This document shows positions 1 through 6,357 of a DNA stretch of 16,712 nt, piece by piece (the first letter of the stretch is position 1; each line of letters opens with the position of its first letter). The notes below the pieces were generated by a model. It searched no databases. It was not told where the DNA came from and saw nothing but the letters and a program-made list of their open reading frames with translations. Made by a program: the position numbers and the translations under genes. The stretch is from Patescibacteria group bacterium (GTDB lineage Bacteria; Patescibacteriota; Minisyncoccia; Phycocordibacterales; JANLHH01), in assembly GCA_024654605.1 (NCBI GenBank), contig JANLHH010000133.1, positions 1-16,712 of the forward strand, written 5' to 3'.

Positions 1-798
1 ATCATTATCAAGATGCTGTACGCCGATCTCCACTTTAGTGACACCGAGAGAGCGCATGCGCGCAAGCTCTTTCTCTGTTATATAGTCGGGACGCGTTTCT
101 ACCGAAAGCCCGATAATACGGCATGCCGCGCTTTCATTCGTCGTCAGTAATTCGGCAAAAGTTTTCTCTCCTTTCTTGATCTCTGCCTCCGCGTGAAAAT
201 TGTTGCACGCGCGAAATACCTCTCCGATAAACTCTTCTTGGTATTTCGGATGATAAAAACTCCACGTGCCGCCGATAACAATGATCTCCAGTTTGTCGGT
301 TGGATGCCCATTTACCGCCAGTGCGCGAAGTCTCTGATAGGTCTGTTCGTACGGGTCAAATTTATTGCGCAATGCCCGCGCCGCCGCCGGCTCTTTTGAT
401 AAGTAGCTCTTCGGCATGTTCTTCTCCGTGGGACAATAAATACACTTCCCCGGACAGGCGTATGGCTTGGTGAGAAGCGAGACAACCGCCACACCGGAAT
501 TGCTTCTTGTTTTTATTTTTTTCAAGAGCAGTTCAACATGAGGCACAGGTGTCTGTTCGCCGGCCGTCACCATCTCTTTATAGAGAGCGAGCATCTCCGC
601 GTTGGTTGGGGTTTTCTTTGTCCCAATGCCCGCAAATGCGCTCTGTTTGATCCACGCGGTCGTCTTATCGTTTTGCGAGTACAGACCCCTCCTAATGCGT
701 ATAATGCGCGAATAGAGCGTGCTGTCATTGACGGCACTCCTTTTGAGCTTCTCTATTGCTTCTTCTGTTGTAATATCGTTAAATAGCATAGGGGACAC
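1..798 (-). CDS. elp3: Elp3-type tRNA U34 carboxymethyltransferase (radical SAM/GNAT), 3' end outside window
   Basis: Elp3 makes the cm5U-type side chain at tRNA wobble uridine 34 using a radical-SAM domain and a GNAT-like acetyl-CoA domain. The first 266 codons are present, read by reverse translation; the rest, including the GNAT domain, lies beyond base 1. Seen: SGVAVVSLLTKPYACPGKC followed by IYC, giving a CX3CX2C iron-sulfur motif at C115, C119 and C122; then MPKSYLSKEPAAARALRNKF, DPYEQT, GHPTDKLEIIVIGGTW and ETRPDY, all in the Elp3 order. The start is taken as GTG at 798 because an AAGGAG (808-813) lies 9 nt upstream; the ATG at 789 is in frame but too far from it. The short CX3CX2C spacing differs from the longer spacing of eukaryotic Elp3. 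The gene is divergent from the Trm9-like methyltransferase, with 36 bp between start codons. Confidence 0.93.
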   Translation of the reverse strand, partial: MSPMLFNDITTEEAIEKLKRSAVNDSTLYSRIIRIRRGLYSQNDKTTAWIKQSAFAGIGTKKTPTNAEMLALYKEMVTAGEQTPVPHVELLLKKIKTRSNSGVAVVSLLTKPYACPGKCIYCPTEKNMPKSYLSKEPAAARALRNKFDPYEQTYQRLRALAVNGHPTDKLEIIVIGGTWSFYHPKYQEEFIGEVFRACNNFHAEAEIKKGEKTFAELLTTNESAACRIIGLSVETRPDYITEKELARMRSLGVTKVEIGVQHLDND

Positions 799-825
799 CG
801 AGTAAAACTCCTTACATACCTTTAA

Positions 826-854
826 ATCATACACGTGAAAGCGGATTACGCAAA
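826..854 (-). promoter_or_regulatory. Candidate promoter of elp3
   Basis: On the minus strand a TATGAT -10 box (826-831) lies 17 bp from a weak -35 TTTGCG (849-854). Transcription would start near 819, giving a leader of about 20 nt that contains the AAGGAG at 808-813. The element overlaps the start codon of the divergent methyltransferase gene at 835, so expression of the two genes may interfere. The -10 is convincing; the -35 matches only half the consensus. Confidence 0.45.
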
Positions 855-1530
855 GCAACTGCATAAAGAATTGAGTGGCGCATATGACGCGATAGCAGAG
901 GACTTTTCGCGTACCCGGAGTGCCTGGTGGGAAGAATTGAAATTCGTCTCCGCGTATGTGCACGCGGAAGACATGGTGCTTGATATCGGGTGTGGAAACG
1001 GCAGACTCTTTGAAGAATTACGCGATAAAAAAATAACCTACACGGGTATCGATTCTTCAAAAAAGCTCATTGAACTAGCGCGAGAGCGCCATCTCTCTAG
1101 TACCACATTCTTGCAAGGAGACGCCCTTCGCCTCCCTTTCGGCAATGAGAGCTTTCATGTCGTGTTCTCGTTTGCCGTCCTTCATCATATTCCTTCGGAA
1201 AAACTACGTTTACAATTCATGTCTGAAGCGTATCGAGTGCTTACCAAAGATGGCGTTGCCGTTTTGAGTGTGTGGAACCTGTGGCACAAAAAGTACCTCG
1301 GTATCATTGCCGGGTACGCAATAAAGAAACTGCTTGGTCGCTCTCCTCTTGATATGAAAGATATCTTTCTTAAATTTGGCGATAAAGAACGCGCACGCTT
1401 CCTTCACGCATTCACTCGGCATGAGTTTGAAAAACTGGCACGACGGGCGGGATTCACGGTAGAGAAAAGCATCCTCGTGAAAAGAAAGAGTGGGCAATCT
1501 AATTTCCTGCTCGTGTGCCGAAAAAGCTAA
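835..1530 (+). CDS. Trm9/ABH8-like class I SAM methyltransferase
   Basis: A 231-residue SAM-dependent methyltransferase. Seen: motif I DIGCGNG at residues 50-56, acidic ribose-binding D73, GDALRLP at 95-101, AVLHHIP at 114-120 and a SVWNLW strand end at 145-150. The N-terminal AYDAIAEDFSRTRSAWW, the AVLHH and the late block RFLHAFTRHEFEKLARRAGF followed by a final NFLLVCRK follow the order of the Trm9/ABH8 family, whose members methylate cm5U at tRNA position 34 to mcm5U. That family assignment rests on motif comparison by eye. Its location head-to-head with elp3 supports a role in the same modification, but this is inference. The eukaryotic enzyme needs the Trm112 partner; none is visible here. 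The start is GTG with no Shine-Dalgarno; the transcript may be leaderless. The gene ends 6 bp from the convergent glycosyltransferase gene. A generic UbiE-like methyltransferase is the alternative. Confidence 0.8.
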   Translation: MKADYAKQLHKELSGAYDAIAEDFSRTRSAWWEELKFVSAYVHAEDMVLDIGCGNGRLFEELRDKKITYTGIDSSKKLIELARERHLSSTTFLQGDALRLPFGNESFHVVFSFAVLHHIPSEKLRLQFMSEAYRVLTKDGVAVLSVWNLWHKKYLGIIAGYAIKKLLGRSPLDMKDIFLKFGDKERARFLHAFTRHEFEKLARRAGFTVEKSILVKRKSGQSNFLLVCRKS

Positions 1531-1536
1531 AAAATA

Positions 1537-2667
1537 TTAGGAACAGTTTTGCCACCCTTGTACACACTTTTTAATATATTGTTCGTTTGATCTCTCCGGC
1601 ATCTGCTCTATCGCCATGGCCGCCGCTTGCTCCAGACGCTCACGCAGGCCCTTGTTTTCAATCACCCGACGAATACTCTGCGTGATGCATGTTTCGTCAC
1701 CTACGGCGCAGATAAGCGCGTTCTCCGCATTAATAAGGTCGCCCACCACTCCGACATCGGTACTCACCATAGGACGTCCGGCAGATGCCGCTTCAATGAG
1801 TGTCATTCCGTATCCTTCATAATTTGAAGTAAGCAAAAACAAGTCCGCAGTTTTGTAATACGAAATAAGATCTGTCTGCCAACCATCAAAGATAACATTC
1901 CCTTGCAGGTTGAGATTCGTGGCAAGCAGACCGAGGGTGTGATTCTCCGACCCTTCGCCGATAACAATGAGTCCCGTTTTGGGATATTTTTTCGCCACTT
2001 TCTGAAAAGCGCGGAGTGCCAGAGCGATATTTTTTTCCGGCGTTAGCCTGGAGGCCATGAGAACAATAAAATCAAATTGTGGGTATCGCAGATGGAGATC
2101 AATGCGCGCCGATGCGTCGCGAACACGTTTGGTATCCACAAATATGGGAAGTACTGTTATTTTTGTGACCGGCAGTCCCAGAGAAACCACAAGCGAGTTT
2201 TTGATGCGTTCTGATACCACTCGCACGCAGGACGCACGGGGAAGCAGAAAACGCGCCATTCTCACGCGCAGGAAATTTAGGAACGATTCTTTGGCAAAAA
2301 AGGGGCTCAAAAAATCCGTATGCACCTGCAGCTGCAATTTTGCTTTAAGTTTCTTCGCAATGCGCCACGCGGAGAACCCCGCCTCAAACGGATCCTGTGC
2401 GGTTACCAAATCAATATTCTTCAGCGTTTTGCCTATACGGTACGCATCGCGAACATACTGCCATTTATTTTTTGAATTGGTGGGATAAACCGATATATTT
2501 CGTCCCAGATTTTTGTTTTCAAATCTCTCAAATTCCGCGGATACTGCCCGGGTAAACACAATGATATGGAGCTTTTCCACGAGCGCCCCATACGAAATTA
2601 CCCTCTCTGCTACCGGAGAACCTCTCTCAAATATTTTTCTGTCTGATGATATCATTACGACTTTCAT
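1537..2667 (-). CDS. Glycosyltransferase family 4, GT-B fold
   Basis: A 376-residue retaining GT-B glycosyltransferase, expected to add a sugar from a nucleotide-sugar donor to a lipid-linked or surface glycan at the inner membrane face. Seen: a Rossmann-like acceptor half (about 1-175), then the donor-binding half with ASRLTPEKN at 205-213, IVIGEGSE at 234-241, and the E-X7-E motif EGYGMTLIE with E284 and E292. No transmembrane segment is evident. The start ATG overlaps the upstream gene's TGA as ATGA (2664-2667) and there is no Shine-Dalgarno, so translation is probably coupled to the upstream glycosyltransferase. It is the last gene of that unit and converges on the Trm9-like gene with only 6 bp between the stops and no separate terminator. 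Donor and acceptor cannot be read from sequence. Confidence 0.9.
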   Translation of the reverse strand: MKVVMISSDRKIFERGSPVAERVISYGALVEKLHIIVFTRAVSAEFERFENKNLGRNISVYPTNSKNKWQYVRDAYRIGKTLKNIDLVTAQDPFEAGFSAWRIAKKLKAKLQLQVHTDFLSPFFAKESFLNFLRVRMARFLLPRASCVRVVSERIKNSLVVSLGLPVTKITVLPIFVDTKRVRDASARIDLHLRYPQFDFIVLMASRLTPEKNIALALRAFQKVAKKYPKTGLIVIGEGSENHTLGLLATNLNLQGNVIFDGWQTDLISYYKTADLFLLTSNYEGYGMTLIEAASAGRPMVSTDVGVVGDLINAENALICAVGDETCITQSIRRVIENKGLRERLEQAAAMAIEQMPERSNEQYIKKCVQGWQNCS

Positions 2668-3779
2668 ATTTGTGACATAAGAACATGTTTGGTTTCAGCA
2701 AGCATGCGCTCTTTTGTGAATTGCATTACTTTCTTCTGCGCGTTACGCGCAAGCGCTCGGCCGTCAATATGCCCCCGTAACATTTCTCGAATTGCACTTT
2801 CAAGCTCCGCCTTGTTGTTGTAGCTGACAAGGATTCCTTCCACACCCGTTTCAATAAGCTCCGGGTTGCCGCCCACATCAGTAGCGATAATAGGCGTTCC
2901 TGTACTCATAACTTCAAGAAGCTGATGGGAAAACCCCTCATAACCGGTGTTCAGCACAAACACATCCGCCGCTGTTATGTACCGAAAGAGCGTTTCTTGA
3001 GGCAAACCACCGAGCATGCGCACATGACCTCCAAGGTTGTGTTTCTTGATAAGCGTTTCAAACGCCGTGCGATCGGGACCTTCGCCTGCGATAAAAAGGG
3101 TCGCGTCGGGAAATTCTTCAAGAATACCCGGCATGATTTCAATAAGCGCCGCAAATCCTTTCCATGGAACCAAGCGTCCTGCAGAGAGAATTGCGTGATT
3201 GGAAATATCCAAAAGAGCACGGATCTCGTCCTTCTCTTCTTTTGTATACGTTACGGCGTCAAACGCATTATATATGACGGAAATTTTTTTTTCCGTCATT
3301 CCCCACGCCGTCACGATGCGCTTGAGGTACACACTCGGAACAATGATGTGTTTCGCGCGTCTCGCCACCATTCGCTGGGTGGAGCGTAAAAGTAGAACAA
3401 ACGGATGACGCGCGGGTTTTACCACAAAGTCATCAAGAGTGTCTGTAATGCCAAATCGCCGTGTTCCTTGCTCCCACGCGTAGTCGCCTACGATCTTAAC
3501 CACGAGTGGTTTTCGCAGCAATAATGAAACAAGGGTCGCTGGAAACCCAACGGAAACCGGATCAAGAGCAAGAAAAAGATCAGCTGACCTGCCTGCCCGT
3601 AACACCTTAAAAAAGTAGACGATATGACGCACCAACGGGAGCAAATGCCGCACTTCGCCGAAAGAACACACCAAAACCTCAATATCGCCCTTGGGGAGTT
3701 CTTCTTTTAAAAACTTGCTGTACGTGGCCGGCCCCCCGATATCGGGAGGATAAAGACCTGTGGCTATGAGAATACGCAT
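2664..3779 (-). CDS. Glycosyltransferase family 4, GT-B fold
   Basis: A 371-residue GT4 glycosyltransferase of the surface-glycan region. Seen: N-terminal MRILIATGLYPPDIGGPATY, the typical glycine-rich acceptor-side opening of GT4 enzymes; GRLVPWKG at 201-208; LFIAGEGPDR at 228-237; and the E-X7-E motif EGFSHQLLE with E281 and E289 followed by TGTPIIATDVGG. The ATG at 3779 is preferred over an in-frame TTG 27 nt upstream because the family N-terminus begins here and a TATGAT box lies 6 nt before it, which would make the mRNA leaderless. It overlaps the following glycosyltransferase gene by 4 nt. Oddity: codons around 163-168 contain a run of nine A bases flanked by a 9-bp inverted repeat (plus strand 3275-3298). 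Sugar specificity is unknown. Confidence 0.9.
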   Translation of the reverse strand: MRILIATGLYPPDIGGPATYSKFLKEELPKGDIEVLVCSFGEVRHLLPLVRHIVYFFKVLRAGRSADLFLALDPVSVGFPATLVSLLLRKPLVVKIVGDYAWEQGTRRFGITDTLDDFVVKPARHPFVLLLRSTQRMVARRAKHIIVPSVYLKRIVTAWGMTEKKISVIYNAFDAVTYTKEEKDEIRALLDISNHAILSAGRLVPWKGFAALIEIMPGILEEFPDATLFIAGEGPDRTAFETLIKKHNLGGHVRMLGGLPQETLFRYITAADVFVLNTGYEGFSHQLLEVMSTGTPIIATDVGGNPELIETGVEGILVSYNNKAELESAIREMLRGHIDGRALARNAQKKVMQFTKERMLAETKHVLMSQI

Positions 3780-3785
3780 AGAACC

Positions 3786-3791
3786 ATCATA
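3786..3791 (-). promoter_or_regulatory. Candidate -10 box for a leaderless glycosyltransferase mRNA
   Basis: TATGAT on the minus strand, with 6 nt (GGTTCT) between it and the ATG at 3779, so transcription is predicted to begin at or next to the start codon. The -35 position falls in the T-tract of the preceding terminator and has only a weak T-rich match. No Shine-Dalgarno motif is present. Confidence 0.45.
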
Positions 3792-3805
3792 CAGAAGGCG
3801 GGGCA

Positions 3806-3832
3806 ATAAAAAAAGGGGCGTTACCGCCCCTT
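3806..3832 (-). terminator. Rho-independent terminator, stop codon in loop
   Basis: On the minus strand an 8-bp stem, AAGGGGCG paired with CGCCCCTT around a 4-nt loop, is followed by seven T residues. The TAA stop of the 184-residue unknown gene (3821-3823) lies in the loop, so the gene and its terminator overlap. Confidence 0.88.
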
Positions 3833-4375
3833 GTTGCGACTTTTCATAACCGCCTTAAATCCGTAATTTTTTGTAAACTGTCCAACAACCAAACGCTGTG
3901 GAAGCATGTCTTTATCAGGAAGTTCCATAAGAAAGGGCGGGGTTTTTTTGCAGCCATATCCCAAGAAAATGACTGGTGCCCACACGTCTTCCCACGTATC
4001 CATTGTCGTTATTTCTTCACAGAACTTTGAAAAAACATGATTGATCTCATCCTTAACCATGTTGATCATTTTGTGCTGTTTGAATACAGCGCAGATCATT
4101 CCATCCTCCATCATCCCAAGATCACTGCTCATCTCCAGCGGTTTGAAACAAGTATTTTCAAACTCATCCATAAAGAGATCCAAAAACTGCTCCGGTATTC
4201 CTTGGGGTGAATAAACCTTCCAAAACGGTATAAAGGGACGATGAAACCCCGACGCCCGAACCACGGGCTCCTGGGTCAATGCTTCGGACATGCGGAGGAT
4301 CTTTTTGTTTAACTCTTGAGATAGAAAGATCGCGCCACTTATATGTCCGACGATAATCCTTTTTTTCGCAGTCAT
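3821..4375 (-). CDS. Unknown protein, possibly a degenerate 2H-phosphoesterase fold
   Basis: A 184-residue soluble protein that I do not recognise. Seen: no signal peptide or membrane segment; N-terminal KKRIIVGHISGAIFL; an FHRPFIPFWKVY strand around 44-55; a long helix-like acidic stretch; then VWAPVIFLGYG around 130-142 and a basic C-terminus. The alternation of strands and helices, with two strand motifs about 85 residues apart, loosely resembles 2H phosphoesterases, but the paired HX[ST] catalytic motifs are not both present, so at best it is a catalytically dead relative. The start ATG has GGGGG 4 nt upstream. It lies downstream of the third glycosyltransferase with its own candidate promoter and ends in a strong terminator. 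Confidence 0.75.
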   Translation of the reverse strand: MTAKKRIIVGHISGAIFLSQELNKKILRMSEALTQEPVVRASGFHRPFIPFWKVYSPQGIPEQFLDLFMDEFENTCFKPLEMSSDLGMMEDGMICAVFKQHKMINMVKDEINHVFSKFCEEITTMDTWEDVWAPVIFLGYGCKKTPPFLMELPDKDMLPQRLVVGQFTKNYGFKAVMKSRNKGR

Positions 4376-4417
4376 AATTCCCCCTTTTCTGAAAGAAAGG
4401 TACTCGGTCTTCCTGTG

Positions 4418-4448
4418 TCTATACTACAAAAAAGAACGCCTGCGTCAA
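4418..4448 (-). promoter_or_regulatory. Candidate promoter upstream of the unknown gene
   Basis: Minus strand: -35 TTGACG (4443-4448) and either TATAGA (4418-4423, 19-bp spacing) or TAGTAT (4421-4426, 16-bp spacing) as the -10. The leader would be about 40 nt. It lies directly after the stop codon of the glycosyltransferase gene, with no terminator between. Confidence 0.45.
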
Positions 4449-4460
4449 CTCCATAGCAAA

Positions 4461-5684
4461 TTAACCAATCTGTTTCTCGAACAATGCTCCAAAAACTTTT
4501 TCGCGCATATTTTTTGCTATCAAATTCCAGTCGTATTTTTCAACCACCATCACTTTTGCTGTTTCCGTCACCGCGCGTACTTTTTCCGGATGTTCCATGA
4601 TATTTTTTACCGCTTCCGCGATCTGCTTCGGAGAATTTTTATCCACAGCCCACCCGGTTACCGGCTGTCCGGAATTGCGCTTCTCGTCAAAGAGAAAATC
4701 CGCAATACCACCCTCTTGTGTTGCAATCACGGGCAATCCAGCCGCCATCGCCTCTACGAATGAATTCCCCATCCCCTCAGAACGGCTCGGTCGAATGAAA
4801 ATGTCACTGACCTTCAAATATTTTGGAAGGTCAGCATGATCAACTTGTCCTAAAAATTGCACACGTTCTGCGACCTGAAGGCTCGCGGCGAGTTTCCGCA
4901 GTTTCTCTTCGTCGGGACCGATGCCAAGCACGATAAAGTGAATGTTTGGGGCAAGGTGCGGAAGTGCGGCAATCACATCATCAACGGCATTTTTGTGCAC
5001 AAGCCGCGAGGTCGTAATGACAAACACATCCCCCATCTTTTTCCCCATCTGGTCTTTTATTTCATTGAGAACTCCTGCGGGATACTCCTGTGAAAAATGC
5101 GCCGTATCCACGGCATTTGGCACCACTTCAATACTCCCTTGGTACCCCATGCCGCGCGCAAAGGCGGCAAGAAAAGTTGAAATAGGCTGAATACAATCGG
5201 CCTTGGTAAACCCACGTACAAAAAGAGGCCAAAGCGGGAGCATTTTTTTCTTAATGTGCGAAATAGGGTCGCCTTCTTGCAAGGTCAATAAGTATGACAC
5301 GGAGGGATGCAGTGTTTTAAAAATACCAGCCGGGACCGCGGTTGCGTGCGCCATCATTGCCCATACGGCATTATATTTATATTTTTTGTGCAGACGATGC
5401 GCTTGGTACACGGCAAAAAACTGAAATAGTATTTTATTCAGAAAAAGCGGGAACGCTCTCAGGTCCGCCATTGTGGGATCTTTTTTAGTAAATCCGATAC
5501 GGTGCACAAGCACATTGCCCACCTGTTCCACTTTCGGCAGACTTCGGTCAAAGCGAAGCGTCACCATGTGAAATTCAATATCCTCGGGTGCTATACGATC
5601 AGTGATCTCTTTGATCGCCACCTCAGCCCCGCCAACATGTTTCGGGTAATACGCAAGAGAAAAGATGAGTACTTTCTTTGACAT
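4461..5684 (-). CDS. Glycosyltransferase family 4, GT-B fold
   Basis: A 407-residue GT4 glycosyltransferase. Seen: MSKKVLIFSLAYYPKHVGGA at the N-terminus, TTSRLVHKN at 224-232, IVLGIGPDEEKL at 251-262, and the E-X7-E motif EGMGNSFVE with E303 and E311, followed by AGLPVIATQEGG. The ATG at 5684 is chosen over an in-frame TTG 39 nt upstream because the family N-terminus begins there and a TACTAT box lies 7 nt before it. Its acceptor half is clearly related to the C-terminal part of the fusion protein encoded at 6358-7914 (for example EFHMVTLRFDRSLPKVEQ against EFHIIASRFTRGVPSIEQ), so one probably arose by duplication of the other. No terminator follows the stop. The sugar transferred is unknown. 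Confidence 0.92.
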   Translation of the reverse strand: MSKKVLIFSLAYYPKHVGGAEVAIKEITDRIAPEDIEFHMVTLRFDRSLPKVEQVGNVLVHRIGFTKKDPTMADLRAFPLFLNKILFQFFAVYQAHRLHKKYKYNAVWAMMAHATAVPAGIFKTLHPSVSYLLTLQEGDPISHIKKKMLPLWPLFVRGFTKADCIQPISTFLAAFARGMGYQGSIEVVPNAVDTAHFSQEYPAGVLNEIKDQMGKKMGDVFVITTSRLVHKNAVDDVIAALPHLAPNIHFIVLGIGPDEEKLRKLAASLQVAERVQFLGQVDHADLPKYLKVSDIFIRPSRSEGMGNSFVEAMAAGLPVIATQEGGIADFLFDEKRNSGQPVTGWAVDKNSPKQIAEAVKNIMEHPEKVRAVTETAKVMVVEKYDWNLIAKNMREKVFGALFEKQIG

Positions 5685-5691
5685 GAAGGTA

Positions 5692-5719
5692 ATAGTATCA
5701 AAAGTATATACAAAGACAA
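5692..5719 (-). promoter_or_regulatory. Promoter of the third glycosyltransferase, leaderless
   Basis: Minus strand: -35 TTGTCT (5714-5719), 16-bp spacer, -10 TACTAT (5692-5697), then 7 nt to the ATG at 5684. The predicted start of transcription is at or within a base or two of the start codon, and there is no Shine-Dalgarno. Confidence 0.6.
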
Positions 5720-5722
5720 CCA

Positions 5723-5754
5723 ATAAAAAATAAAGCGCTGCAACTGCAGCGCTT
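5723..5754 (-). terminator. Rho-independent terminator after the 2H phosphoesterase gene
   Basis: A perfect 10-bp inverted repeat AAGCGCTGCA/TGCAGCGCTT (5733-5742 and 5745-5754), folding in practice with a 4-6 nt loop, is followed on the minus strand by TATTTTTTATT. It lies 9 nt after the stop of the 2H gene and just before the promoter of the glycosyltransferase. Confidence 0.88.
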
Positions 5755-5763
5755 GCAAACAGA

Positions 5764-6285
5764 TCAATAGGTACGGATCTTGAATCCCGCTATTCTTTGC
5801 CAACGCCATGGATCCACTTCATTCTTGTATAAAAAGAGATTTACTACGGGAAAACCGCCTCCCTGTTGAAATCTACTCCTTACATAAGCCAAGGCATGCA
5901 GAGACACTTCCCCGCCAAGTTCGCCATAAAGCAAACTTAAGTGCGGTTTATATATTTCTTTTTTCCCGCACACTTTCTGCGCAACCTTATTTGCTTCCAT
6001 AAGCTCCGGTGTTTCTTTGACCTCCGCAAAAAGAGATCTGAAGTATTTGTCTCCTCTCTGCGGTACGCCAAGTTCAATATAAAACGGTCTCAATCGTCTC
6101 GCAATCTGGACTGTGTATTCCAACGCTTCGGTTTCTCGATCCATTCCGCTTATGAGCGTAACGTGCGGTTCAAACGTCGGCGTCTCATATTTCATGCTCA
6201 GATCCGAAATAACGCGCTGAAGATACTCTCCAACAGCGCCCTCCGGTACAAGCCAGACGGAGTACCCGTGTGTAGTATCTGTCAT
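5764..6285 (-). CDS. 2H phosphoesterase, cyclic phosphodiesterase-like
   Basis: A 173-residue cytoplasmic member of the 2H phosphoesterase superfamily. Seen: two catalytic HX[ST] motifs, FEPHVTLISG (H41, T43) and YKPHLSLLYG (H115, S117), 74 residues apart, in the arrangement of the CPDase group known from plants and yeast, which opens ADP-ribose 1'',2''-cyclic phosphate. Size fits that family. The actual substrate here is unknown; other 2H enzymes act on 2',3'-cyclic nucleotides or RNA ends. The start is set at the second ATG (6285): GAGGAG (6294-6299) is 8 nt before it, whereas it would be only 2 nt from the ATG at 6291. It follows the fusion gene by 72 nt without a terminator and ends in a strong hairpin, so the two are probably co-transcribed. 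Confidence 0.87.
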   Translation of the reverse strand: MTDTTHGYSVWLVPEGAVGEYLQRVISDLSMKYETPTFEPHVTLISGMDRETEALEYTVQIARRLRPFYIELGVPQRGDKYFRSLFAEVKETPELMEANKVAQKVCGKKEIYKPHLSLLYGELGGEVSLHALAYVRSRFQQGGGFPVVNLFLYKNEVDPWRWQRIAGFKIRTY

Positions 6286-6357
6286 CGCCATTTCTCCTCT
6301 CGTGGTGAAAATGATATCTAACCATAGACTGGACCAAACTGTCTTTTATGTCAACCT

